Assembly (NCBI GenBank): GCA_000697335.1
Contig: JNEM01016785.1
Span: 1 to 64,000 of the forward strand
Reading direction: 5' to 3'
Origin: Conidiobolus incongruus B7586
Lineage: Eukaryota > Entomophthoromycota > Entomophthoromycetes > Entomophthorales > Conidiobolaceae
Length of the DNA: 64,000 nucleotides
Positions 23,279 to 35,441 of the stretch are shown here, in pieces. Within the stretch, counting starts at the first letter, position 1. The number at the start of each line of letters is the position of its first letter. The notes under the pieces were generated by a model that saw only the letters and a list, made by a program, of their open reading frames with translations, was not told the origin of the DNA and ran no database searches. The translations under genes and the position numbers were made by a program.

Positions 23279-23287
23279 ATCCCATAA
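23279..23287 (+). promoter_or_regulatory. ATCCCATAA promoter motif
   Basis: Ends 90 bases before the Cdc6 start at 23378, in the divergent promoter; oriented towards Cdc6. Confidence 0.5.
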
Positions 23288-23377
23288 ATGATATTGAAAT
23301 GCCTATGAATATAAATTGCAATCTAATTTGGTGAATAACATAAATATGTATTAAATATATATAAAACTAAAAAAATT

Positions 23378-24735
23378 ATGAGTGAACTATATACCCAACT
23401 CAAAATAAAACTCAATGCACCGTGCTCAGAATTAGTAGGGAGGTCTAAAGAACGCGAAACGGTTAAAAAATTTTTCAAAACTTATTTTGAAACTAGTGAA
23501 CAGACTTCAAGTCTCTACATTTCTGGTAACCCCGGTACGGGTAAAACTGCTTTGATCCAAGAATTCATCAATCGATACCAAGATTCCGATGACAGTATTC
23601 AATCTGTCAAAAAGAGGAAGCTGGAGGCCTCAAAGTTTGGCGATAGGATTTATTATTTAAATTGTACAAGTTTGAACTCACCGAAGTTGATTTATTCTAA
23701 ATTAGTTAAAATGATATTTGGTTCCACTAATACTAAATTTAAAGATGACAAAATTAACTTTGAAAATTTGATTTTTAATGCTAATAATAATACTAAGAAA
23801 AGCAGATCTACTAAGTAAGTTACTAGCGACATATTAGCTGGTGATTAGTTTATATTAATTTATCTTTAGTTTAATCATATTAGATGAAATTGATCAACTC
23901 CTAACGCGAGGGGACAATCATGAAGAGCTACACCAGTTAATCGAATGGACATTTTTAAAAAATTCAAATTTGAGTTTAATAGGAATTTCCAATACTTTAA
24001 ACTTGTTAGAAAGATTCTTGCCAAAGTTGAAGGCGAAGGGCTACGAACCCGAATGTATTAACTTTTTACCATATAATGCCAATGAATTAGCAGAAATTTT
24101 GAAGTTTAAGTGTAAGGATGTCAAGTTTGAAGATACCAAAACTAAAGAATTGGTGCCTTTAATCCAGAGTACTACGATTGAATTTTGTGCAAGAAAGGTA
24201 GCCTCTTCGACTGGTGATTTAAGGAGAGCTATTGATTTGACTATTCAAACTATTGATTGTGCTTTGGAAGAATATTCTAAAACTGATAAATCTGAATATA
24301 TCCCAATTACTGTGAGTCATGCACTTCAGGTGACAAAACAGATGAATCAAGACACATCATCCTGTAAATTAAAAGATCTCAATATATCACAACAATTGAT
24401 TTTATGCTCAATATTACATTTAATCAAATCCAATCAGATATTAAAATTTGAAGATGTAAGACAATTAAACCATATTAAATAATATTTATTAATCTATTTT
24501 GTAGATATATGACAAATACTGCGATCTATGCGATGAATCTGAACTATTCCACCCAATCAGTCAAACTGAATATCAGGACTGTATTACGAATTTAGAGTCC
24601 ACTGGATGTGTATCTGTAACAAAGAAAAAAGTGAAGAAATCCAGCTTAATCATCATCAATTTATTGAGTATGGAATCAGATATTGTCAATTGTATCAAAT
24701 CTAATCCTGAAGTGAATGATTTGTTACCAAAATAA
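23378..24735 (+). CDS. CDC6: DNA replication licensing ATPase Cdc6 (Orc1/Cdc6 family)
   Basis: Three exons, 23378-23814, 23870-24455 and 24505-24735, give 417 residues. The AAA+ domain starts with ELVGRSKERETVKKFF and has Walker A GNPGTGKTA, Walker B LIILDEIDQLL, sensor 1 in LIGISNTLN, and the sensor 2 region KVASSTGDLRRAIDLT. A winged-helix domain follows (ISQQLILCSILHLIK to CITNLESTGCVSVTK). Cdc6 binds ORC at origins and helps load Mcm2-7. Orc1 is the main alternative, but the protein lacks the BAH domain and the length fits Cdc6. The C-terminus ends just before a TA microsatellite (about 24738-24759). Confidence 0.85.
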
Positions 24736-24804
24736 ATTATATATATATATATATATATTAAATTTTAAAATATATGGATAGGCTTATTGAATGATAATAC
24801 TGAA

Positions 24805-25622
24805 TTACTGGACCCAGTAACCGTTGTTCTTATGCCAATCTTCAATGGAAGATTCTGGATACTTTTCAAATAGGAGATCTTTATCACTAGCTTTGGCATC
24901 GGTTGTCCATGAAGCTTTCGAGCCTAGCATCATATGTACAACTTGTTCGGGTTTGGGTAAAGGTGTGTCAATTGCACTTGAAAAGGGATACACCTAAATA
25001 AATGTTAGTGTATTCTATTGTTGGAAAGAATTCTAGTTGATTTACTGAATCAGCATATTTTTCATCTATATATTAAATAATGATTAATATCAAATCATTT
25101 ATTTTTTTGTACGAAATTACCATAAGCCCACAAATTAGAAGAACAATTGGAGCAAAAATGTCTGACGTTACCACTTCAATACATTACTAATAATTTCAAC
25201 TGATATGAATATGATATTTACCATAATTGATGCTCTGATTCTGGAGCTTCTCGATTAATAACAGCTTGATAAGTTCTATAGCATTTAAATATTAATTTTA
25301 ATAATTCTTCATTCAATGATATTCAATTACGAAATGGGGCAATCTTCACGAGTAACTTTTAAAGTAGATTTCTATCAAACAGAATGAATTCTATAATTCA
25401 TATTATTAATAATCAATCATATATTACCACACCCATAATATTGGTACCAAAAGGAGCTCCCGATCCAATTTTTCTACAGATCGAACTAATTCAAAATATT
25501 AATCTAAGTCTATTAATATGATCCATTATTTATTACCAGTAGCATCTAATGAATGGTACAGGTGTATGAGATTCTACTTCAAATTGAATTTTATTACAGT
25601 GACAGCTTCCTAGCAATTTCAT
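24805..25622 (-). CDS. GFA/CENP-V fold zinc protein
   Basis: Seven exons, 25622-25537, 25485-25428, 25371-25331, 25275-25222, 25173-25121, 25065-25046 and 24993-24805, give 166 residues. Zinc ligands appear as the GFA pattern: GSCHCNKIQFEVES near the start, IRCYCSICRKIGSGAPFGTN, then LCGNVRHFCSNCSSNLWAY. The end, PLPKPEQVVHMMLGSKASW, matches this family too. Members are related to glutathione-dependent formaldehyde-activating enzyme, but most have unknown substrates. For exon 5 the acceptor that keeps the cysteines in frame is the distal one, TTGAAG. Exons of 20 to 58 nt make this gene easy to miss. Confidence 0.85.
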
Positions 25623-26167
25623 TTTTTTTTAATTTAATAAAGGTAAATTGATGACGTATCAACACAGTATTTATACTCAAACTATAATTTAGATATGAGT
25701 ATAGAAATTTATTTTATTGGTTGATATAGAATTTAATAAATGAATTTTAAAAATTAGTTTTATTTTTAGATAAAAGAAATCATTTTAACTAAAAAGTTAA
25801 AAATTTTATCCTATTGACTTTTATAGTAATTATCAAATTTAAATTATTATTAATTATATATCAAAAATTATTTCATAATTAAATTAATAGAAATTTTATT
25901 AAAAAGATATAACCTTAAAAAATTTTAGTTATAAATTAATATTAATTAAATTAAAATTTTATGAATTAATTAAATCATAGTCTTAAATTAATTTTATTCA
26001 ATTTGTCAACTGATAAATTTTCCTTTTAAAAAAAAGCAATTATTTTATTATATTATATTATAATTTTTAATTTGATTGAATTTTTTTAAATATTAAATTA
26101 ATTAATTTAATTAAAATAATAATAAAAATATAATTTGATTTATTTTTCATTATAATAATAATAAAAA
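25623..26167. other. extremely AT-rich spacer
   Basis: Almost pure A/T; no motif or frame of interest. Confidence 0.6.
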
Positions 26168-29100
26168 TTAATCTGCTTGAATAAAGTCTTCAGCTAAAGG
26201 ATTGGAAGAAGTTTGAGATTTTATATTAGAAGTTTCGTCTTCAGTATCTTCAACACCCGAGTCATGATCATTATTGTCTTTAACAATTTCAGGCTTATTG
26301 ACTATTTGATTACTTTGAACATGCACATTTTCAGATAGTGCCACATCAATCAAATCACTATCCAAGTCCAAAATCATGGAATTGGGATTGGAATTGTCAG
26401 TATTGGGAGGTACGCTGATCACACTGCTTAAATCGAATAGTGTCGACATTTTGAGGGCGTCGTCCGTACCAGATATATTAAACGAGTCATCCGCATTGGT
26501 TGATGTCGTATTGGCGTTGGGATCGTCGTTCGATTGACTCAAGTCACTTGTGATCATCGAAAACTCCGAGTTGGGAGGTACGCTAATGTCGCTAATGTAG
26601 CTAATGTAGCTCATTCTATTGTCTTCCTCACTGCTGGTGTCGGTTAACGATGTAGTGGTGACAGATACCTCGGAGTGAGTTTTTGATGGAGTTGATTCGC
26701 ACTGTGACGGTAGGATGTCGATGTTAGTTTCGGATTTTTCGTTAGAGGATTTCCTCGATTTGAGTTCACTATCAACATCGTCATCTGATAAAATTGCAGA
26801 CAATTCTAGTTGATGGGAGTCTTTGGGGTCGGAGTTGATTGCTTTGGAAACTTCAGCTTCTAAAACTATTGATTAATATCCATTGAATATATAGTTATAT
26901 ACCACAACTTACTGGTACGATTCAAATCGTCCGACTTCAACGAGTCCATATAGGAATCATTAAAGAAGTAACTATCCTGACCCATTGAGTACGATTTATC
27001 GTACGAAGCCCTTACAGTCCTAGACAAGTTCAAATTAGTCTCACCATAATTAATAGAGTCCACATTCATTTTATTCTTGTCTTTAAAGTGAATAATTTCC
27101 ATTTGACGATATTTCATAAATCGAGAAATGTGCATTGGGATTATTGAAATATATTGACCAATGATTTTTTTAATGCCTTTGGTGGGAATGGGATCGGGGA
27201 GTTGGTAGAAGCAAGTGTTCACCCGACTGGAAACACGATTGTGTTTTGCCTATTTTGTTATATTAGCAATTGATTTATTCATATTTATTATTTTTTGATT
27301 ACTTTGATTAACTGTCCATTAGAAATAACTTCCCTAAACTATAATCAAACTATCAGTACATTCAATCTATTGATAATTAATAATATAATCTAACCTTCCT
27401 ATTATAATGATCACCAATAACCAAAAAAATCACTGATAACGGATGCTCAGAAGAATCTGTCAAACTTTCTAACATATTTTCTAATTCTAAATCTGATCAA
27501 TTGTTCAATTTATATATATTCATTAAATTATGGTTTTAAGGTTATTTACCAGATATTAAACCATCTAAAAACCAAGTCATTAGTACTCAATCAAATACAA
27601 ATTAATAATACAGAATTACCAGTAATAATAAAAGCCAAATTATAATCAATATTGGGATGATTTTTAGATCTTGCCATTCTTATAGATTCTTCAATAACCT
27701 AAAACACCCAATTATTTAATTAAAATAAACATAATTTGATTGAATTTGAAATTACTGGTGATATGCTAGTAGGTCCCCACAAATCATACTTCTCTAAAGC
27801 GACATTGTAAGCTTCTACTATACAGTTCATACCTATTAATTTATCCTAAAATGGGATTAAATTTGAAAATGAATGTGAGAGTAAATGTGAATTACTTGGT
27901 AATCTTCTCCCAATTTGACGCAAGGTTCAATCATTCCAGTAAATTTATTCTTGCAACCAAATCCAAACAGTTGGAACTCCTTTTCTAAGGTGTAGGGTGA
28001 AACTTTTTCAATGATGCCCTTGAGGATTCTTTCATAGGAATTGTCTTTTGTACTATCTTCGGGCTTGTAGTGAAAGGATTTTACTACCGAGGGATGGAGA
28101 TTTGAACGCGTTAAATCGATGCCGATCAAGCAATTGAATCGCATGCCAGCTTGCAAGTAGTCAATAAACGATAATGAAGTAGTGTCCATTTCGTAATAAA
28201 TCGGCATCAATGAGGGGTGATCATTATTCTTAATAAGTCTCGTGCCATTCAGAGGTACTGGAGTATTCATATTTTGGATCAGTTGATTTAAACTCATTTC
28301 ACAACTAGCTAAAATAGAACAGAAATCTTTCTTGAGTTCTATGTATTCCCTAAGTTCAAATTTCAGAGGCAGATCCATATCACCCTTGCACAGACTGGCG
28401 AATGGAATTTCGATAACTGGCCACTCGGGATTATTACAAGCTTCAACAACTGAGGTGGAATACACTGCAGACCAGTGCGATTCATTCAGCGACCAGTGCG
28501 ATTCATTTAGCGATTTGTGGATAACGATATAGGTTGATGGAGGTCTTGTAACACCAATTAAATTCTATAATTTTAAAATTAATATTACATTTATTAAAAT
28601 TTTTTAAAATTTAAATTTTACCTGTTTGACAATATTTTGAGCTTTTAAACCAATTCTAAATTCAAATACTCAATTACAATTTATAATATTAAAATAATTT
28701 CTTAAAAACTTACCTTACCAACTGATGAGCCAAAGGAGACTGAATCAATTCCAATTTAATAACGAATGGAGTTAGAGTATTCGCATCTAATTCTTTCAAG
28801 TATCCTTTAATAATGCTGGAGTTCTTTAAGACTAAACATTTATTATTCAGTAATAGTAAATAAAAATAAATTATTATTAACTCACCTAAATCTGTGAATT
28901 TTAAATTAAATTCCCCTAAAATTTCTTGATTGTTAAAATCGTTACTATTTAAATCTAGGGTATTGACCACTACAAATCTAAAAAAAAATTAATTTATGAT
29001 GTATTGTGTATAGTATATGTCCGGTACCTGATATAATACTCACATCCCAATTCAAATTTTAATTCTATCATCTTTTCAAATTCCGGATTCTCATTATCGA

Positions 29101-29366
29101 AGATATGTTCCGTAGCGAAATCGGGCTCGGTTTGCTTCGCAGGTAATTGTTCCTTATTGATAAATGCAAAAACTTTAGGTATTGCTTGGGTTAATATGGG
29201 GGAAATTGGTAATTTTCTAAATCCATGTTAATCATTAATGGTTGGTAGATTGGTAGAATACTTACTCGCAACTAATTTTAATTTTTACGGTGGATTCGGT
29301 ACCCTTTTCAATGAGTTTATTGGGCGCTATATAGGGTACTTGGAAGAGTTTTGGCTTTGCTGGCAT
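26168..29366 (-). CDS. copine with a long disordered C-terminal extension
   Basis: Thirteen exons: 29366-29266, 29216-29028, 28977-28886, 28831-28714, 28655-28622, 28564-27896, 27845-27756, 27698-27620, 27564-27550, 27486-27395, 27338-27303, 27249-26913 and 26865-26168, giving 849 residues. Two divergent C2 domains come first, then the copine A domain: YLQAGMRFNCLIGIDLTRSN with the DxTxS metal site, NCIVEAYNVALEKYDLWGPT, FAFIITDGLIS and SVIFLVIGDH. Copines are calcium-dependent phospholipid-binding adaptors. Exon 9 is only 15 nt. After the A domain about 280 residues of acidic, Ser/Asp/Asn-rich sequence follow, with the motif ISVPPN seen twice; ordinary copines end at about 540 residues. In the second C2 domain SLNESHW is duplicated. 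The exon-2 donor could also be 12 bases earlier. Confidence 0.85.
28471..28512 (-). repeat. 21-bp tandem duplication inside the copine gene
   Basis: Two 21-bp units, differing at one base, encode two copies of SLNESHW in the second C2 domain. The frame is kept. Confidence 0.9.
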
Positions 29367-32300
29367 TTTTCTTAAACTTAAAAACTATTTTCAATTAAAA
29401 AAAAATAGATAATAATTTCCAAAGTATCAAATTTATACAATTTATTCAAAATTGATTTTTTCCATAATTGCAAAATTTTAATTTGAATTTTAATGGTTTG
29501 AGACTTAAGCAAACAAAATTTTACAAGATTTTTTTTTTCGATTTATTTTTTGATAGCTTAGCCACATCATTAATTAAAAAATAAACGATTCATTAGTTTT
29601 AATATTTACAGTGTGTCCAAAAGTCGCTGCTAGGTTTATTGAAAGATATTTTTCCAAAGAAATAGGAAATCAAATTTCATTAAATCCTTAATGAGCCAAA
29701 ACAATGCTGATAAATCCAATTGATATAATTATCATATTTTCCAATAATTATAACGAGTATTTTATTGATGCTTGGATATAATAATATATACAATTTACTA
29801 ATGATATTTATGATATGATTTATTGAATGTCCAAGTAAATGACATTCTATTTTAAACATTAAATAAAATATTAAATATTTTTAATGAAATAATCTCGGAT
29901 TATTGTGTGGTCAAATATCTGAAACTCTAGCATCAAATTTTTGATACACCATTTAAACAGAGCTAATTGATTAAATAATATTGATGAAATATTTTATAGT
30001 TGTATATTTAATATACTCTTTTGATTCTGATTCGTAAGCTTAATCCAGCATTTTAGTTCAAATTTAATTGAAATATTAAATTAGTAATTTTACCATATTG
30101 AAATAATCAATATATCTTCATAAATATTAAATTAGCTTTTCAAATAGTATCTAATCCCCATTTTTGATGATAGAAATATTATGATATAATAAGTACACGT
30201 GAATATTGGTAACTTCATATGATTGGTGAAGACTAATGAATTGAATTAAGATTGCTATTGTAAGGATAAACTTTGAAAATATTGAATACTCACTTCGTTT
30301 GTAAATAGCGAGATGAAATAGTATATAATAAAATCTTTGTGGTATAACTTCAATTTATTTATAATTAGTGGATTATTGGAATACATGGAATATGACATTT
30401 TTTAGAAATTAATCTAAAAATTTTTAATAATCCAATCTGAGGAATCCTAAGTGAACAAATATGATTAGAATTTTGCAAGTATTTGAATATATATGATTTT
30501 GAGTTAAGTAAATCTTTGTTTAACATGAACTAATTACCATATAAAACTGATTTATTTGTTTTTTAATTTTTATACGTAATATATACATAAACAAGAAATA
30601 ATACTAATATCCATAATAGTTATATTTAAAGTTTATCCTTAACAGATATTTGTTGAAATATAATTGACCCTTTTTCAATCTTTGAATATTGAATAAAAAT
30701 ATTAATAAGCATTAATGTATTTAATATAATTACTTAAATTCTATATTAATATCAAAATTATATTGACCAACTTTTTCTATTACCAATTTTGATGAATATT
30801 ATATATTAATTGATATGACATGATATTATATAGATCAACAATCAAAATAAAGGAATAGAAAATTTAACACTAGTTAAAAAATAAATCTTCAGAGTTTATA
30901 TTCTCTTTAATTATATTTTCAAATTAAATTATATTAATTTTAAGTTTATTAATTAAGAGACAGATAAAAAGATCTTAGATAATAGACCTTGACAATCAAT
31001 GAATTCATATAAAAAAAGAATAAAGTCAAAAATTTGATTATATTCAACTATTTTAAATATAATAAATTATAATACAATTTTTTATAAGATAATTAAATAT
31101 TATTTAAACTGTTTGATTTGATATAAGGCACAATAAATTTATGTCTCAAAATTAATAAATAAGAACTATATCTTTTTATACTTTATTAGCCTATATTTAT
31201 AAGTCTAAATATTTTATGATTTAATATATATCTTTTTAATAATTACTTGAAATAAATTAAGGTTAAGAGTTTTTATTTTATATAATTTCATATAATGATT
31301 TATAAAGTTTTTATATTAATTAATGAAGTTTATTAAGTATTATCCTTTATATTATAACACCATACAAAGCTTAAATAAATCTTAGATTATAAGTTTAATT
31401 GATTTGGTTCTAAATATTTTTAAAATAAATTCATTGTTTTAAAAATAAATAATAAACTAAATAACAAAATATTAAAATAAAGATTTTTATCTAATAATAA
31501 TAGTTATTATTATTATTAAAAAATTAAGTAAAATGCTATTCTATTCATAATATGGTTCTTAATATTTCATAAAACTAATATTTATATGAACTATAATTAT
31601 AAAAATATTGAATATTCTTTGCAAAATATACATTTAAAGTAAATAATGTTATAATTTAATAATGAAAAAGAATATAATTTAACTTAGATGAATTAAACAT
31701 TATATAAATACCATAAAATAATTATATTTTTTTCAAAACAAAAATCAATTTACTTTGGATCAATTTTTTTTCATTTTACAAAATAATAGTTTTTTAATTT
31801 AAAAACATTCTATAGAATTGAAGATTTAGAAATTGTATATTAAATAATTAATATTTTAATTATATTATAAATATATTAATTTTAAAATAACCTATTAAAT
31901 TTAATTAAGTTGTTATTCAATAAAATATATAAATTTACACAATTTAATTTTAATTGCTGCTATACAACGTGAGTTCAAGGACAAGGATAGTATAATGCAT
32001 TTAATATACCATGTAGTTAATATTGATTATATCTAGTTTATTGACAATACTTGAAGAACATGAACAAATAGGAATATTGCCATGTACCAGCATAATGAAT
32101 TTTATATAACAATCAATATAAGTGCTTGGAAACAAAATTGTTTCCTTGAGAGAGTTTGAATTTTACCTTAATTAGAAGGAACCCCGCGATCTGATTAGAT
32201 ATAATAGTATAAAGACTAATTTATCGAATATTAATGACAAAATTTTTTTTAAAAGAACAAAGTATTAAATCGAAAATTCAAGAATCCAATGTTAATCAAC

Positions 32301-32910
32301 TTTAATTTATATTAAGCCGATTCCTGTTCTGAAAGTTATTGAATTTAATTGAATAATATTTTTTATTAGGATTATTGAGTAAATATTTTTAAATTGTAGT
32401 TATACATAATTTTATTGAATAAGTCGATTATATAAAATAGATGAATAATTTATGGTATTCAGCATTTAAATTGTATTTAACAGGGTGATACAATAATAGA
32501 ATAGCATTAGTAATTCAATATAAAATCTACCTTTTAATAAAAAAAACCAATATAAAAATGTAAATTTATCAATCATATGACTGAAATGATGAGGATATGA
32601 TATCAAAAACTCACATGACAATTCCATTAATAAATTGAGGCCAAAATTTCAAATGATTAATTCTTTAAAAACCAATCAATTGATTGGATCAAGTTCTGTT
32701 TACCCCCAATCATCTGAAAGTCAATCGTAAATATTAAGCAAATTTGATTTGGATAAATTCAAGTACTGTGTACTTGACTTGTATTTCATTATTAAATACG
32801 TAAACTATTATTGGGGTTAATTAGCATCCAATAAATTTCATTCAATTCATTCATCATATATCATCTGTTAACTATCTATCCTCAATTCATTTCGATAGTC
32901 AGTTCAAGGA
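29367..32910. other. gene-poor block of 3.5 kb
   Basis: Very AT-rich with no frame-preserving exons, no tRNA and no recognisable transposon. A perfect 8+8 bp palindrome (GGAAACAA, two bases, TTGTTTCC) lies at 32128-32145 in a slightly GC-richer patch (31960-32200). The end contains the PCCA promoter; no ATCCCATAA motif is present there. Confidence 0.5.
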
Positions 32911-35441
32911 ATGATCAGACAATTAAGCTTAGCTTCAAGAATATCTCAAAAATCATTAGGTTTAAGATACTTGTCAAGTGTCGCTTCCAACCAAGATTAT
33001 GGAAAGGTATTTAAAAACCTATCTCGAACCCTCTTAAAGTAATTTAACTAACGCCCTCAATTCAAACAATAGACTTTTGATAAAATCTTAATTGCTAACA
33101 GAGGTGAAATTGCTTGTCGTGTAATTCGCACAGCGAAAAAGATGGGAATCAAGACTGTCGCCATTTACTCTGACGCTGACGCTACCAGTTTACACACTAG
33201 ATCCGCTGATGAAGCTGTTCATGTTGTAAGTATTCAGAACAAGAGTAGTCAACTAAAAGACCTCTAAATTAAATTTGTGACTATTTAGGGTCCTCCTCCA
33301 ACCAGTCAAAGTTATTTAAATATCCCTAAAATTATTGAAGGAATTAAGGCGACCGGTGCTCAAGCAGTTCACCCTGGTAAGTATTTAAAATTATAGCATT
33401 TCATAGCAGTAAACCAACATAGTATATCGATTTTGTTTTTAGGTTACGGTTTCCTTTCCGAAAATTCAGCTTTCGTTAAAGCTTTAGACGAAGCCAACGT
33501 TTCCTTCATTGGTCCTGGTGAACACGCTATGGCAGCAATGGGAGACAAGATCCAAAGTAAAATTATTGCCAAGGAATCTGGTGTCAACACTATCCCCGGT
33601 TTTAATGGTGTTGTCAAGGATGTCGACCATGCTTTAGAAATCTGTGAGAGCACATATTATTTGATTTAGCTATTTGTGATTCTAATAGAGTTTTAGCACG
33701 TGAAATCGGATATCCTGTTATGCTCAAGGCTTCTGCTGGTGGTGGTGGTAAGGGTATGCGTATTGCTTGGTAAGCTTGAATCCAGAAATATATATTATCA
33801 TTCTAACAAAGCTAAATAGGAATGATGAAGAAGTTGTCAGCGGTTTCAAGATTGCCTCCACTGAATCTATGTCCAGTTTCGGTGACAGCAGATTGTTAAT
33901 TGAAAAATTCATTGAAGAACCTCGTCATATTGAGATTCAAATTTTGGCTGATAAACATGGCAACATTGTAAACCATTTTTTAATTATTAAAGAGAATATA
34001 AATCTTATCAATGATTTTAGATTTACTTGCCCGAACGTGAATGTTCTATTCAAAGACGTAATCAAAAGGTAAATAAGTTGATTTTGATATATTTATTTAG
34101 TATCTTATCGTAAATTTATAGGTTATTGAAGAAGCTCCTAGTTCCTTCATTGATCCTGCTACCAGAAAAGCTATGGGCGAACAAGCTGTTGCTTTAGCTA
34201 AGCACGTCGGATACTCTTCCGCTGGTACTGTCGAATTTTTGGTTGACAAACACCGCAATTTCTACTTCTTGGAAATGAACACTCGTCTCCAAGTTGAACA
34301 CCCTATTACTGAATATATCACTGGAATTGACTTGGTTGAACAAATGATTCGTGTTGCTGCTGGTCAACCTCTTTCCATCAAACAAGAAGATGTTCAACTT
34401 AAGGGATGGGCTATTGAATCTCGTGTCTATGCTGAAGATCCCGAAAAGTACTTACCATCTATTGGTCGCCTCAGCAAGTACATCGAACCAACAAGCACTA
34501 AAGGTCAAAATGAAGTCCGTTGTGATACTGGTATTGTTGAAGGAAGTGAAATCTCCATCTACTACGATCCAATGATTTGTAAATTATGTACCTATGGTGC
34601 TAACAGAGATGAAGCTATTGAAAACATGAAAAAGGCCTTAGATTCTTACGTAATTAAGGGTGTCACTCACAATATTCCTCTTCTTAGAGAAGTTGTCTCT
34701 CATCCCAAATTCGCTGCCGGTGACATCACCACCAAATTCTTGGAACAAGAATACCCTCAAGGTTTCAAAGGTCATGCTTTGAACGCTGAGTCATTGCGTG
34801 AACTAGTTGGTATTTCTGCTGCTGTTCATGCTAAACGTGAAATCCGCAACAGGACTTGGTCTTCCATCTCATCAACTGTTAAGACACCCGAAGAATGGAA
34901 ATTATTTATTAAGGTAGATAATGCTAACGACAACTTGCCCCTTGAAACCTATGTCAAAAAGGTTGGTGAGAATGAATTTGAAGTTACAATTGATGGAAAG
35001 AAGTCCAGCATTAATCTTGATTGGAAACTTGAAAGTCCTTTAGTTAATGCCCAAGTTGATGGTCGCTCTCTTACAACCCAATATCTCGAACCTAAGGCTC
35101 TTGGTTTCATTATGCAACACTATGGTACCAAATTTAATGTCACCATCCATTCTGAACTTCAAAACCACTTGAGTCAATACATTAAGGAAAAGCCTAAGCA
35201 AGATATGAACAAGTTCTTGATCTCACCTATGCCTGGAAGTATCGTCAGCGTCGCTGTTAAGGAAGGTGATACCGTTGCCGAAGGAACCGAATTAGCTGTT
35301 GTCGAAGCCATGAAGATGCAAAACGTCCTTCGCGCTACCAGAGTTGGCAAGGTTAAGAAGATTCATGCTGACGTTGGTGCTTCCGTCGCTGGTGAAGATA
35401 TCATTATTGAATTTGAAGATGAACCCGCTGCCAAGCAATAA
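32911..35441 (+). CDS. PCCA: propionyl-CoA carboxylase alpha subunit, mitochondrial
   Basis: Eight exons, 32911-33006, 33073-33225, 33289-33376, 33443-33643, 33697-33769, 33820-33967, 34021-34068 and 34122-35441, give 708 residues (human protein 728). A basic presequence is followed by the biotin carboxylase domain ([20 protein letters not shown], the ATP loop [47 protein letters not shown]). Next come the PCC-specific BT region ([31 protein letters not shown]) and a C-terminal biotinyl domain with the acceptor Lys667 in EAMKMQN. The BT region distinguishes it from methylcrotonyl-CoA and pyruvate carboxylases. It makes methylmalonyl-CoA from propionyl-CoA with the beta subunit, which is not in the window. 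The coding sequence is richer in GC-ending codons than its neighbours, suggesting high expression. Confidence 0.95.
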
